Below, piece after piece: positions 29,528-38,425 of a stretch of 64,000 bases of DNA. This DNA comes from Clostridia bacterium UC5.1-1D10 (GTDB lineage Bacteria; Bacillota; Clostridia; Lachnospirales; Anaerotignaceae). The translations under genes and the position numbers were made by a program. The number at the start of each line of letters is the position of its first letter. The first letter of the stretch is position 1. The stretch spans positions 62,001 through 126,000 of the forward strand of contig BBZU01000007.1 in NCBI GenBank assembly GCA_001304995.1, read 5' to 3'. The notes beneath the pieces are model-generated. The model ran no database searches and was not told where the DNA came from. It saw nothing but the letters and a program-made list of their open reading frames with translations.

Positions 29528-30733
29528 TTATAAAGGTGTGTATGATTGTGTAAAGAGTTTCGCAAAATCCTCCACATGGTCTTTTAGGGAAGCATCACCA
29601 GCGTAATGGACTATCAGCACCCGGTTGTCCTGCCGCAGAAGAAGAAGCTGCGCATTGCCAAGGAGATCGCCATAATAGGCTTCCGAAAAACCAGACAGGG
29701 AAAGGGGTTCTTTTTCCATTTTATAGCCCGATATGCCGGGGGTATCTGCATAGAGATTTGCAAAATCCATGCCGACGATTTTTGCTAGAAAAGAATTTGC
29801 CATTTCCCCGTAATAAGAAGTCATGGATGTGGCAACGGCTGGCATGTTGGGGTCTGTGTGATAAGCCGTCTGACTGATTTGGAATGTGGCAGGTGCGAGA
29901 ACATTCGAGCGGCTGCGTACATAATTGGAATCGCTGTTCTTGCCACCAATGGTAATAGGGTCGTAAGGGGTCTGCACCCAGTCGGGAGAAATGCCCATTT
30001 CCGCCAAAGGTACATAGGGCAGGGGTTCTTCCACAGCCGTCAATGCTTGAGTGATTTGGTCGTTTTCATCCCATTCCACCAGTTTATCACTGAAAGGCAG
30101 CAGGAACAAAACCAACAACACAAGTATAATGGTCTGCAAAGAAAAGATGTGCAGGTATCCTTTGCGGTGACTGAGGGGTTTTCCCTGAGAAAGATTTCTG
30201 TAAATTTTCCAAAGCCGCAGCACAGACCAGAGAATCAAAACAGCAAAGGCCAACAGCGTCACCAGAGCAAAAGCAGAAAAACGTGGACACTCCAATAAAA
30301 ACGCTGGATGATACAGGGGGATTCCCAGAAAGATTGCCAGCAAAGCAAGGGAAGCCAATCCAAATACGCTGAAATTTCGGCACATCCGTTTGTAGCCTTT
30401 TGCCTGTACCAGCGGGTCACAGTGGATTTCCGGTGTATCGGGATTTTCCGCAACGAATATGAAGAAGAAATGGGAAAACGTCGTGAGATATTTCCAGCCG
30501 AAATCTTCATAGAATTGTACCATTTCCGCAGAAGGTGTCCGTACAGTATCGGGAACGGGTTCCAGCCGATAGCGAACAGGGGCAGGAGTGCCTTTTTCAA
30601 ACTGACAGAAAGACAGGAAATAGCCTACTTTTTTCAGGAACCAACCTTTTTTCGCCATGTCCTCCAGAAAGGTTTCCATGGCATCAGGAAAGGAAACTGG
30701 CAGGAAAGTTGGTAAAAACAAATGATGTTTCAT
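29528..30733 (-). CDS. DUF2812 domain membrane protein (second paralogue)
   Basis: 401 residues with the same plan as its neighbour: an N-terminal DUF2812 domain (FCQFEKGTPAPVRYRLEPVPDTVRTPSAEMVQFYEDFGWKYLTTFSHFFFIFV), four hydrophobic segments between about residues 120 and 215, and an extracytoplasmic tail. The start ATG 30733 follows AAAGGAGGAG; it lies 19 bases downstream of the PadR gene and 16 bases upstream of the other paralogue. The sequences have diverged clearly, so the duplication is old. Confidence 0.85.
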   Translation of the reverse strand: MKHHLFLPTFLPVSFPDAMETFLEDMAKKGWFLKKVGYFLSFCQFEKGTPAPVRYRLEPVPDTVRTPSAEMVQFYEDFGWKYLTTFSHFFFIFVAENPDTPEIHCDPLVQAKGYKRMCRNFSVFGLASLALLAIFLGIPLYHPAFLLECPRFSAFALVTLLAFAVLILWSVLRLWKIYRNLSQGKPLSHRKGYLHIFSLQTIILVLLVLFLLPFSDKLVEWDENDQITQALTAVEEPLPYVPLAEMGISPDWVQTPYDPITIGGKNSDSNYVRSRSNVLAPATFQISQTAYHTDPNMPAVATSMTSYYGEMANSFLAKIVGMDFANLYADTPGISGYKMEKEPLSLSGFSEAYYGDLLGNAQLLLLRQDNRVLIVHYAGDASLKDHVEDFAKLFTQSYTPL

Positions 30734-30752
30734 AGAAAGCTCCTCCTTTTGT

Positions 30753-31079
30753 TTACAACTCTGTGTGCGCCTCCTCCTCCGCATCCAGCAGACAGCGGCG
30801 GAGCCGTTCCACTTCCTCGGCGTAGATGCGCCGTCCCCGATGGGTGATACGGTAGGTACGTTTTCGTCCCTGGATTTCCGTTTCCTCCAAAAGACCTTCT
30901 GACTGGAATTTCGCCAGTATGGTGTACAGGGTGCCGGGGCCCATCTGGATACGGCCTTTTGTTTTCCGGTCGATGAAAGCGGCAACGTCAGTGCCGCACA
31001 TATCTGTTTTCAAAAATGCCATCAGGACATAAAACATGGTTTCTGTTAAGATTTCCAGTGATTTTTTTGCCAAAGCCAT
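30753..31079 (-). CDS. PadR family transcriptional regulator
   Basis: 108 residues. The winged-helix segment LTETMFYVLMAFLKTDMCGTDVAAFIDRKTKGRIQMGPGTLYTILAKFQSEGLLEETEIQGRKRTYRITHRGRRIYAEEV is the PadR signature. The start ATG 31079 follows AAAGGAAG. As first gene of the unit it probably represses itself and the two DUF2812 genes through the dyad just upstream. Confidence 0.9.
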   Translation of the reverse strand: MALAKKSLEILTETMFYVLMAFLKTDMCGTDVAAFIDRKTKGRIQMGPGTLYTILAKFQSEGLLEETEIQGRKRTYRITHRGRRIYAEEVERLRRCLLDAEEEAHTEL

Positions 31080-31102
31080 CACTTCCTTTGTAAAGCATCT
31101 GT

Positions 31103-31136
31103 ATATCGTGTGTCGATATCGTCTATCGATATTATA
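31103..31136 (-). promoter_or_regulatory. Candidate PadR operator
   Basis: Overlapping TATCGATA-like palindromes (ATATCG, TCGATATCG and TATCGATAT) fill 34 bases directly upstream of the padR start, including a TATTATAA stretch that could be a -10 element in either direction. PadR operators are usually A/T-rich dyads of this size. Confidence 0.5.
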
Positions 31137-31254
31137 ACATGACGGACATTTGAACGTCAATGAAGAACAGGGAGAAGAAATATTGATTTTGGGAAGTGAT
31201 TTTCTGTTTTTTTCGTACTATAAGAGAAGGCAGTTTCAGAAAGGAGGGTGTGGA

Positions 31255-31787
31255 TTGCAGGAGAAGAATATCATGGATGCCATCAAGTCTGGAGATGAAC
31301 AGGAAATGCAGAAGATCATCTGCCGTTATAGTCGGCTGTTGTGGTCTATTGTGGGAGCGGTGCTCAGTCAGGTGGGGACTACTGAGGATATGGAGGAATG
31401 TGTGGCGGATGTATTCATTGATTTATGGGAACATCCCCAGAAATATGATGAAAGCCGGGGCAATCTGAAAGCATGGCTGTCTGTCATTGCCAGAAACAAA
31501 GCCATTGACCGCTATCGCCAAAAACAAAGATACAGACCATTCCTTTGGAGGAAACGGTTTTGGCGCAAGAAATGGGTGTGGAGCCGGAAATGGAAAAAAG
31601 AGAGGGGCTTCGGGCAGCTTTGGAAGGGTTGACGGAAGAAGAGAGGGAAATCCTGCTGCGGCGGTATGTTTACCAGCAAAAGCCCAAGGAAATGGCGGTG
31701 GCATTGGCGTTGTCTGTCAAACAGATAGAAAATCGGCTTTACCGTATTAAGGCAAAAATGCGGAAGCGAATGGAACAGGAGGGATGA
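31255..31787 (+). CDS. ECF-type RNA polymerase sigma factor (frameshifted)
   Basis: About 177 residues once repaired. Region 2 is visible as CRYSRLLWSIVGAVLSQVGTTEDMEECVADVFIDLWEHPQKYDESRGNLKAWLSVIARNKAIDRYRQKQ, and region 4 as LEGLTEEEREILLRRYVYQQKPKEMAVALALSVKQIENRLYRIKAKMRKRM. The AAA at 31526-31528 needs one more A; this joins the two as RQKQKIQTIPLEETVLAQ. The start is TTG 31255, eight bases after AAGGAGGG, or ATG 31273. The stop overlaps the start region of the next gene, the usual place for its regulator. Confidence 0.85.
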
Positions 31788-31789
31788 GG

Positions 31790-33068
31790 ATGCAGAAATT
31801 CCAGCAGGAAAATCTGGAACATATTCAGGGGATATTTTCTCAAAAACGGGGGTACATTTTCCAGAGCAGAAAAAGCGGCAGATGGGCTTGCGGAAAGCTG
31901 TGATCTTGGCAGCGGCGCTTCTCTGTTTTTGATGGTGACAGGCTTTGCTGTGGCAAAATTTTCTTCTTTAAAGGGAGATGAAGCGCGGCTGCGAGGAACA
32001 TATGAAGGGAAGGGCATTGTTTCTGTGTGGGTGGAAAATGAGTCGGATCGGAACATTTCTTTCCAGCCAGATCTGCGGCTCATGCGGTATAAAACGGGCA
32101 TGGAAATTCCTCGAAAAGGCGACGGACAGGTTACATTTCAGTATACAGACATTGCCGCTTATTCCCAGGGTACCATGACCATAGATTTGTCAGATGCTTA
32201 TGATCTGTCGCAGTTGGAGGAGCCGCTGGAAAATGACTGGTATGAATTGATATTGACCAATAACGGTTTTGTGTTCGGTCAGGATTGGAAATGCAGTATA
32301 GATTTTTCGGGTATGTCTGTTGCGGCAGAAGTCATGGAATATCCGAAACCGGAAGCAGATTTGCAAGGAGAGGAAGTAGAAGAAAGTCTGGCATTTTATT
32401 TCCAGAAGTCTGCCCAGGAAAAATACCAGCAGACGGCATTGGAGGAAGCCTACCAGCAAGCTTATGAAAATCTGCCGGAATTCCAAAAAGGACAAGTTGT
32501 ATCATCAGTATCACCAGTGTTGCCAGGAAACCGTATTCAGACAGAAATATGTTTGACGGTGCAAGACCTGCCCAAAGGTGTGATATGGGATGAAACGATC
32601 CCTTCTGAAAAACAGTATGAACTGATGGGGCTGAATTGGAGCACTTATGATAGTTTTGGCAGACTTATTGGCGCGAAAGGAGAATATGCCATGGTGCTGT
32701 CTGTGCTGGTACCCTTGAAGGACTATGTGGACGGCACCAGGGAATTGCCGTTGTTTTATGTCATGGTTTACGACAGGGAAGAAACCCAAAAAGATGATGC
32801 CTGTGCCTTTATTCATGGTCAGACGGTGTTATTTGAAGATTTGGAAGAGAGAAAAGTATTCGAGGACGAAAAATATGTGGCTTATGATGTCAGCGGTTAT
32901 GTCTATGGAGATTGGAAAGGTTATTTGCAGGCATATTTCCGGCAGAATCCCGATGTTATCCAAAATGAGCAGACACAGCGACGGATACAGAACTTCTATA
33001 CATATTATGAAGAATACTTGTCAGAATCTGTGCTGTATTTACAGGACACGCAGAAAATGCGAAAATAA
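31790..33068 (+). CDS. Membrane-anchored probable anti-sigma factor partner (two frameshifts)
   Basis: About 427 residues. A short cytoplasmic N-terminus (MQKFQQENLEHIQGIFSQK) leads to one membrane helix (VILAAALLCFLMVTGFAVAKF) and a large extracytoplasmic domain with beta-rich repeats. Two homopolymer undercalls break it: A5 at 31842-31846 and T5 at 31926-31930. The position directly behind an ECF-type sigma gene and the single-pass topology suggest an anti-sigma or signal-receiving partner of the DUF4179 type, but I see no certain zinc-finger or anti-sigma motif. Confidence 0.65.
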
Positions 33069-33072
33069 AAAA

Positions 33073-33110
33073 GCAGGAAGGTACAAAATTTTGCTTTGTA
33101 CCTTCCTGTT
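33073..33110. terminator. Terminator between sigma unit and Fur/PerR gene
   Basis: CAGGAAGGTACAAA pairs with TTTGTACCTTCCTG, flanked by A and T residues; usable in both directions between convergent genes. Confidence 0.75.
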
Positions 33111-33135
33111 ATGTTTGGATGCTGTATGAAAAAGT

Positions 33136-33561
33136 TTATGCTTCTTCCTCTGCCTTTTTGCAGGCAGCGCATTTTCCGTAAAGAATCAACTGTTCACATG
33201 TCACTTCAAAATCCAGTGGCTTGGAAAGCTTTTTGTGGAGGTCTGTCAATTCTTCGTTGTATAAGTCTGAAACGCAGCCGCAAACGGTGCAGACCGTATG
33301 GGGATGGCAGTGAACCTGCGCATCATAGCGGGCGCTTCCTTCCCCCACATTTAATTCCTGTACCAGTCTAAGGTGCTTGAAAAAGTCCAGAGTTTTATAT
33401 ACAGTAGCCAAGCTCATGGTAGGATTGGTGGCTTCCAATGTGCGGTAAATGGTTTCCGCATTGGGATGTTCTGTCGAATGCAGCAGCATATTATAGACAG
33501 CGATTCTCTGGGGTGTTACCTTGAGCCCTTTTTCTCGCAGCACTTGTGCTGTTTCTTTCAT
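33136..33561 (-). CDS. Fur family regulator, PerR-like
   Basis: 141 residues. The winged helix LREKGLKVTPQRIAVYNMLLHSTEHPNAETIYRTLEATNPTMSLATVYKTLDFFKHLRLVQEL, the regulatory metal segment ARYDAQVHCHPHTVCTVCGCVSDL and the second cysteine pair YGKCAACKK (structural zinc) identify a Fur protein. The short metal-site helix and length resemble PerR, the peroxide sensor, more than Fur or Zur. The start follows AGGAGGG. An A/T-rich dyad upstream fits autoregulation. Confidence 0.85.
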   Translation of the reverse strand: MKETAQVLREKGLKVTPQRIAVYNMLLHSTEHPNAETIYRTLEATNPTMSLATVYKTLDFFKHLRLVQELNVGEGSARYDAQVHCHPHTVCTVCGCVSDLYNEELTDLHKKLSKPLDFEVTCEQLILYGKCAACKKAEEEA

Positions 33562-33576
33562 AGGCAACCCTCCTAA

Positions 33577-33603
33577 CTAATAATTATTCTTATATAATAA
33601 TAA
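33577..33603 (-). promoter_or_regulatory. Candidate Per box
   Basis: CTAATAATTATTCTTATATA resembles the Per/Fur box TTATAATNATTATAA and overlaps likely -10 sequences upstream of the PerR-like gene. Confidence 0.45.
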
Positions 33604-33706
33604 AGGATAAAAAGGAATACGTCAAGTACCAGAAAGTGGAAATATTGAAAAAACTTCAATTTTATGCTAAAATGAGAGGCAAAATCGACAGAAAAGAGGG
33701 CAAAAC

Positions 33707-34216
33707 GTGCATATTGTGTTATTAGAACCGGAAATTCCTCAGAACGCAGGCAACATCGCCAGAACATGTGCCGTGACCAATACGGTACTGCATCTGATTA
33801 AGCCTCTGGGATTTTCCGTAGAGGATAAATATTTGAAACGGGCTGGGCTGGATTACTGGAAGCTGTTGGACATTCGGTATTATGAGAATTTTCAGGACTT
33901 TCTGGATAAAAACCCTAATGCGAAAATCTGGATGGCAACCACAAAGGCGAAACATGTTTATACAGATGTGTCTTTTGGGGAAAATGACTATCTGATGTTT
34001 GGAAAGGAAAGTGCAGGCATCCCTGAGGAAATCCTGCTGCAATATCCGGATACCGCCATCCGTATTCCCATGCTGGAAGCGGCAAGAAGCCTGAATCTGT
34101 CCAATTCCGTAGCCATCATCATTTATGAGGCTCTGCGTCAGCAGGGATTTCCCGGCATGCTCCAGGAAGGGGAGCTGCACCGTCATACATGGGCAGAAGC
34201 CAAACCAAAAGAATAA
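33707..34216 (+). CDS. trmL: tRNA (cytidine(34)-2'-O)-methyltransferase
   Basis: 169 residues of the SPOUT class. TrmL methylates the ribose at position 34 of certain leucine tRNAs using SAM. MHIVLLEPEIPQNAGNIARTCAVTNTVLHLIKPLGF at the start, FGKESAGIPEEIL, and the knot segment RIPMLEAARSLNLSNSVAIIIYEALRQQGF are diagnostic. The start is GTG 33707 after AGAGGGC. The gene stands alone and converges with the aminotransferase. Confidence 0.93.
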   Translation: MHIVLLEPEIPQNAGNIARTCAVTNTVLHLIKPLGFSVEDKYLKRAGLDYWKLLDIRYYENFQDFLDKNPNAKIWMATTKAKHVYTDVSFGENDYLMFGKESAGIPEEILLQYPDTAIRIPMLEAARSLNLSNSVAIIIYEALRQQGFPGMLQEGELHRHTWAEAKPKE

Positions 34217-34234
34217 TTTTCAGAAGAAAAAAAG

Positions 34235-34440
34235 AGAACGAAATCTTAGGGGCATCTTCATAAGAAAACAAAGAAAGCTAAAATCCTTATCATAACAAAG
34301 GATTTTAGCTTTCTTATTTTTTATTAAGATTTTTTGTTATGTTTTCTTATGAAGACAGCCGTCGCAATTCCCCTTAAGAAATCAAGGAAAAGAAAAAACA
34401 ATGTTTGCTTAAGGGGAAGTTGCTTTGTGCATTTCGTTCT
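34235..34440. terminator. Bidirectional terminator split by repeat element copy 2
   Basis: AGAACGAAAT at 34235-34244 pairs perfectly with ATTTCGTTCT at 34431-34440; A7 lies outside the left arm and T7 outside the right. The arms are 186 bases apart because the element fills the loop. It would serve trmL (plus) and the aminotransferase (minus). Confidence 0.75.
34247..34426 (-). repeat. Structured intergenic element, copy 2
   Basis: The element reads on the minus strand, which is the sense of the aminotransferase gene it follows. Stem A has one mismatch (TTAAGCAAAC in the left arm). Stem B is perfect, TCTTCATAAGAAAACA with TGTTTTCTTATGAAGA. Stem C is AGCTAAAATCC with GGATTTTAGCT, changed on both sides relative to copy 1 so that pairing is kept. 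It fills most of the 332-base gap. Confidence 0.85.
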
Positions 34441-34548
34441 TTTTTTGCGGCGTTTCTATAAAAGAAAAACAGAGAGAAACTTGCGTTTCTCTCTGTTTGT
34501 TTTTTGTGTAGGCAATGCCATAATCAAATGGCTGATTTTGCAGCTGAA

Positions 34549-35748
34549 TTATTTGTTGCCAGCTGCTTTGTAAGCTTCGATACCTTTGCCCAGCAGTTCG
34601 ATACCTCTAGCCATATCGTCTGCGTTCAGGATGTAAGCGATACGCAGTTCGTTTTTGCCCAGACCGGGTGTAGCGTAGAAGCCTTCAGCGGGAGCATACA
34701 TAACTGTTTCGTTGTTTTCTCTGAATTCTTTCAGCAGGAACAGCAGCAGATCTTCTGTGTTTTCAACGGGCAGTTTGCATGTGATGTAGAAAGCACCGCC
34801 GGGTTTTTCGCAAACAACGCCGGGGATTTTCTTCAGAGCTTCAAATGTAACGTCTCTTCTGTGTTCATATTCAGCTCTTACGCTGTTGAAGAAGTCAGCA
34901 GGCAGTTTGTACATTGCAGTAGCGCCAACCATGTCCAGTGTAGGTACGCACAGACGACCCATAGCAATCTTGAATACCTGAGCCATGTATTCTTTGTTTT
35001 TACATACCATGCAACCGATACGAGCGCCGCAAGCGGAGAATCTCTTGGAAACGGAGTCAATGATGATAACTCTGTCTTCGATGTCAGGGATCTGACCGAA
35101 GGATGTCATTTCTCTGCCGTCATAAGCGAATTCTCTGTAAACTTCGTCAGCCAGGATCCACAGATCATGTTCTTTTGCGAAGTCAGCGATAACTCTCATG
35201 TCTTCTCTGGACAGGATGCAGCCTGTGGGGTTACCAGGGTTAACGATGGAGATCATTTTTGTTTTGTCTGTTACAACAGCTTCCAGTCTTTCTCTGATAG
35301 CATATTTGTAACCTTCTTCAGCGTATGTTGTAACGGGTTTTACAACACCGTCAGCAGCCTGAATGAATGTCAGGTAGTTTGTGTAGTAAGGTTCAGCAAC
35401 GATAACTTCATCGCCGGGGTTGATGATGGACAGGAAAGCCAGTGTCAGTGCTTCGGAACCGCCGCTTGTGATCAGAACGTCGTTTCTTTCCAGATTCATA
35501 TCGAATCTCTTGAAGTATTCAACGATAGCGTCCTGCAGTTCAGGCAGACCCCAGGAACCAGCGTAAGCCAGTACTTTCTGGTCAAAGCCTTTTACTGCTT
35601 CCCAGAATACGGAAGGTGTTTCGATATCGGGCTGACCGATGTTCAGGTGGTAAATTTTTACGCCTTCTGCTTTTGCAGCGTCAGCCAGAGGGTTGAATTT
35701 TCTAATAGGGGAGTTCTGCATTGCCTGCACTCTGTCGGAAATTCTCAT
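34549..35748 (-). CDS. Class I/II pyridoxal-phosphate aminotransferase (aspartate aminotransferase-like)
   Basis: About 399 residues. Features in order: IYHLNIGQPDIETP, ITSGGSEALTLAFLSIINPGDEVIVAEPYYTNY, SIVNPGNPTGCILS, ILADEVYREFAYDG, the PLP lysine in IIIDSVSKRFSACGARIGCMV, and the carboxylate arginine in ELRIAYIL. Substrates are not certain; aspartate, alanine or aromatic amino acids are possible. ATG 35748 lies 11 bases after AAGGAG, with an in-frame GTG three codons upstream. Codon choice is very uniform compared with its neighbours, suggesting high expression. Confidence 0.85.
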   Translation of the reverse strand: MRISDRVQAMQNSPIRKFNPLADAAKAEGVKIYHLNIGQPDIETPSVFWEAVKGFDQKVLAYAGSWGLPELQDAIVEYFKRFDMNLERNDVLITSGGSEALTLAFLSIINPGDEVIVAEPYYTNYLTFIQAADGVVKPVTTYAEEGYKYAIRERLEAVVTDKTKMISIVNPGNPTGCILSREDMRVIADFAKEHDLWILADEVYREFAYDGREMTSFGQIPDIEDRVIIIDSVSKRFSACGARIGCMVCKNKEYMAQVFKIAMGRLCVPTLDMVGATAMYKLPADFFNSVRAEYEHRRDVTFEALKKIPGVVCEKPGGAFYITCKLPVENTEDLLLFLLKEFRENNETVMYAPAEGFYATPGLGKNELRIAYILNADDMARGIELLGKGIEAYKAAGNK

Positions 35749-36490
35749 GTCTTTCACTTCTCCTTTTTATTGATATTTTTTACAATAAATCATTTCTTTG
35801 CCTGTGAGAAAGCGAATTCCTTTCAGTGAATGAACAAAAGTTCATCATCTGTCCATTTTCACGATAGAAAGGACTTGGTTTCGCTTCTGCTTGCAATAAT
35901 AGTATATCACTTTTGGCAGGAAAAGCAAGTAGCACTGTGAAAATTTCTACAAAGTGGGGTAAATTTGTGTATTATTTCGTATACTTTTGGCAAGAAAACG
36001 ATATGGGAGACGGTTTTTATTAAGTTTACACCATAAGTAATGAAAAGGAGTTCATCAAATATGGAAATATTGTTGAGGAAAGAAAAGCTGTTTTACTGTT
36101 GATTTTTTCTGAATACGGCAACATGGCAGGAAGTACATTTTTGAATGCAAAACCATAAAAAGTGAGGGAAAAATCAGCAGGAACAGGAAGAAACAGGACT
36201 TTTTCCGCATTTTCTCCAAGTGGAGCGCCTTGGGAAAGCCGAAAAGATCGTATATTTTTTATCAAATAAAAAGTACGAAAAAACGAACAATCAATATTTT
36301 GTGTGCAAAAAAACGGGAAAACATCAAAGTTTAGAGGCAACTGTGGGGGAGTGTTCCAAAGAGATAAAAAAGGGGAATTTCTGAAAAGAACGGGAAGGAA
36401 GGCAAAGAAAAACAGAACAGACGAAAGAATGGAAAGCATCTCTTGTCTGTTCTGTTGCCAGGGGATGAAATTGTTATCTTTTTTGCAATG
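35749..36490. other. 742-base gene-poor gap
   Basis: The gap lies between the aminotransferase promoter side and the end of the histidine kinase gene. It contains a small hairpin (TGAAC-AAAA-GTTCA near 35826), the kinase terminator at 36412-36455, and AT-rich sequence. A minus-strand frame of 137 codons (36026-36439) has no ribosome site and low-complexity Phe/Leu/Ser composition, so I do not call it. No RNA gene or mobile element is recognised. Confidence 0.5.
36412..36455 (-). terminator. Terminator of the two-component operon
   Basis: Read on the minus strand, ACAGAACAGAC pairs with GTCTGTTCTGT and is followed by TTTTC. It lies 36 bases after the kinase stop. Confidence 0.75.
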
Positions 36491-38425
36491 TTAATTTTCT
36501 GCTGTTATTTCTTCGGGAGCGGGTTGGGGCTGCGCTTCCGGCAGTGACGCTCGTGCGAAACGCACCTGCGCCTTGAACAGATCGCCGTCGATGGAAAGGG
36601 AGAACTTCCCTTTCTGCAGATCCACCAGGGAACGGGCGATGTTCAGTCCCAGACCGCTGCCTTCTGTGGAACGGGAGCTGTCACCGCGGACAAAACGTTC
36701 CATCAGTTCGTCCGGGTCGATGTTCAGCTGATCCCGAGAGATGTTCTTAACGGTAACAAATACCTGATCCGCATTTTGTTTTACCTGTATATAAACGCGG
36801 GTATTGGGCTGGGAATATTTGCAGGCATTGCTCAGCAGATTGCTCATGACACGCCACATGAGATTGCCGTCCACCAGACCATAAACGATTTCGTTTTCCG
36901 GTGCGCTGATGATGGCTTCCAGTTGGGATGCCGCCAGTTTTTCTTCGTATTCCCCCACAGCCTGCTGTACCAGTTCCACAATGTCTGTGCAGGCCAGAGA
37001 ACAGTGGATGTTGCCAGTGGATGCTTTGGAGGCTTCCACAAGGTCTTCCGTCAGTTTTTTCAGACGGCGGGACTGACGATCCAGCACTTCCACATAAGCG
37101 GAAGCCTGCCCGGTCAGTTCTTCTTTTTTCAGCAGATCCACATAGTTGATGATGGAGGTCAGTGGTGTTTTGATGTCGTGGGATACGTTGGTAATGAGCT
37201 CTGTCCGCAGACGTTCACTTTTCATTTTCTGATTCAAAGCAATAGCAATGCCTTCAGAAATATTGTTCAAATCTTCCCCATGCTGGCGGAAGGAACGGAA
37301 CATGCGGCGTGTATCTACTTTATATTCCAGATTGCCGGCGGAAAGCTGTTTGCTGGCTCGGCTCAGTTTCTGCCACTGCGCCGCAATGGAACAGAACACA
37401 ATGAGCAGGACAAAATTCAGGATCATCACAACGCCTGCCGCATAGGTGCTGGTAAGATAGATGGAGGATACCACCAGCCAGCCTACTGCAACCTTCCATG
37501 TGCTGGGCAAAGCGTGAATGGCATCACCAATGGTGCTGAGAATGGCTTTGCACACCTGCCAGATGAATTTTACCACATAATAGGCCAGAGCGTTCCGCCA
37601 CCAGCCGCCTTTTTTCAGACGGGTGGACATGGTCATAATCAATGCCAGCAACATGGCTTCCAGTATGAAAAATCCAAAAAAGACGGACATCATACGGGAA
37701 ACATCCAGATTGCCGTAATAAGCGCCGCCGGAAAGGATGCCCATGGTCAAGGATGTGATGCCAAACCATAGCAGAAGGTAAATATCCAGCGGAATGCGAT
37801 CCTGTACGTTTAAGATGATTTCTTCACTTTCGCCTCGATGACCTGCGGCACAAAGCAGGTAAATGAAGGATGCCGCCAGTATGAGCAGACTCACCAGGGC
37901 AATGAGGAACAGCCAGTAACCCAATGACATGGTTAGATTATAGAGCCGATAGGTGAGCCAGTAGTTATCCGGCGCGGAGAGCGGGTCTGCCACATAGCCA
38001 ACCACTGTATAGGCAACGGGATTGTCAAAATAAATATATTCGCCGTTGATATCTCGCGCGTCATTGTAATAGAAGGAATAAGATGTAGTCAGACCGATTT
38101 TTTCCGGCATTTCGCTGGTTATAATCAGATTGCCATTGTAGTCATATAGCTCAAAGGCAAAATTGGTTTTGCCGTTGGAAAAGATGCTGGCAATTTCTTC
38201 TGGTTCCGCGCCGTCTATATACCAGCGCACCACGTTATCGGAATAACTGTATGTGGTATTTTCGCACCAAGGCGTATCATAATAGGATTTTTTCTGATCG
38301 CTGAAAATGCCGCTTTCTCCGGCGAACAATATCCCGACAATGCTGAAAAAGGCGGTTATGCCTGTGATCATCACCAGAAAGATGCATGTCACTTTGATTC
38401 CCAGATTGTGGGTCACTTTTGTCAT
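36491..38425 (-). CDS. Membrane sensor histidine kinase
   Basis: 644 residues. There is one N-terminal membrane helix, an extracytoplasmic sensor of about 110 residues, then a block of several hydrophobic segments (about residues 165-350), which is unusually large for a simple kinase. The catalytic part has the phospho-acceptor histidine in LITNVSHDIKTPLTSIINYVDLLKKEEL, the N box MSNLLSNACKYSQPN and the G box GSGLGLNIARSLV. The C-terminus carries a proline-rich tail. It overlaps its response regulator by four bases (ATGA). The signal is unknown; the multi-helix block suggests a membrane-linked stimulus. Confidence 0.9.
   Translation of the reverse strand: MTKVTHNLGIKVTCIFLVMITGITAFFSIVGILFAGESGIFSDQKKSYYDTPWCENTTYSYSDNVVRWYIDGAEPEEIASIFSNGKTNFAFELYDYNGNLIITSEMPEKIGLTTSYSFYYNDARDINGEYIYFDNPVAYTVVGYVADPLSAPDNYWLTYRLYNLTMSLGYWLFLIALVSLLILAASFIYLLCAAGHRGESEEIILNVQDRIPLDIYLLLWFGITSLTMGILSGGAYYGNLDVSRMMSVFFGFFILEAMLLALIMTMSTRLKKGGWWRNALAYYVVKFIWQVCKAILSTIGDAIHALPSTWKVAVGWLVVSSIYLTSTYAAGVVMILNFVLLIVFCSIAAQWQKLSRASKQLSAGNLEYKVDTRRMFRSFRQHGEDLNNISEGIAIALNQKMKSERLRTELITNVSHDIKTPLTSIINYVDLLKKEELTGQASAYVEVLDRQSRRLKKLTEDLVEASKASTGNIHCSLACTDIVELVQQAVGEYEEKLAASQLEAIISAPENEIVYGLVDGNLMWRVMSNLLSNACKYSQPNTRVYIQVKQNADQVFVTVKNISRDQLNIDPDELMERFVRGDSSRSTEGSGLGLNIARSLVDLQKGKFSLSIDGDLFKAQVRFARASLPEAQPQPAPEEITAEN

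Noticed and set aside
36026-36439. 137-codon minus-strand frame in the 742-base gap
   Set aside because: No ribosome site, low-complexity Phe/Leu/Ser composition, and it overlaps the kinase terminator.
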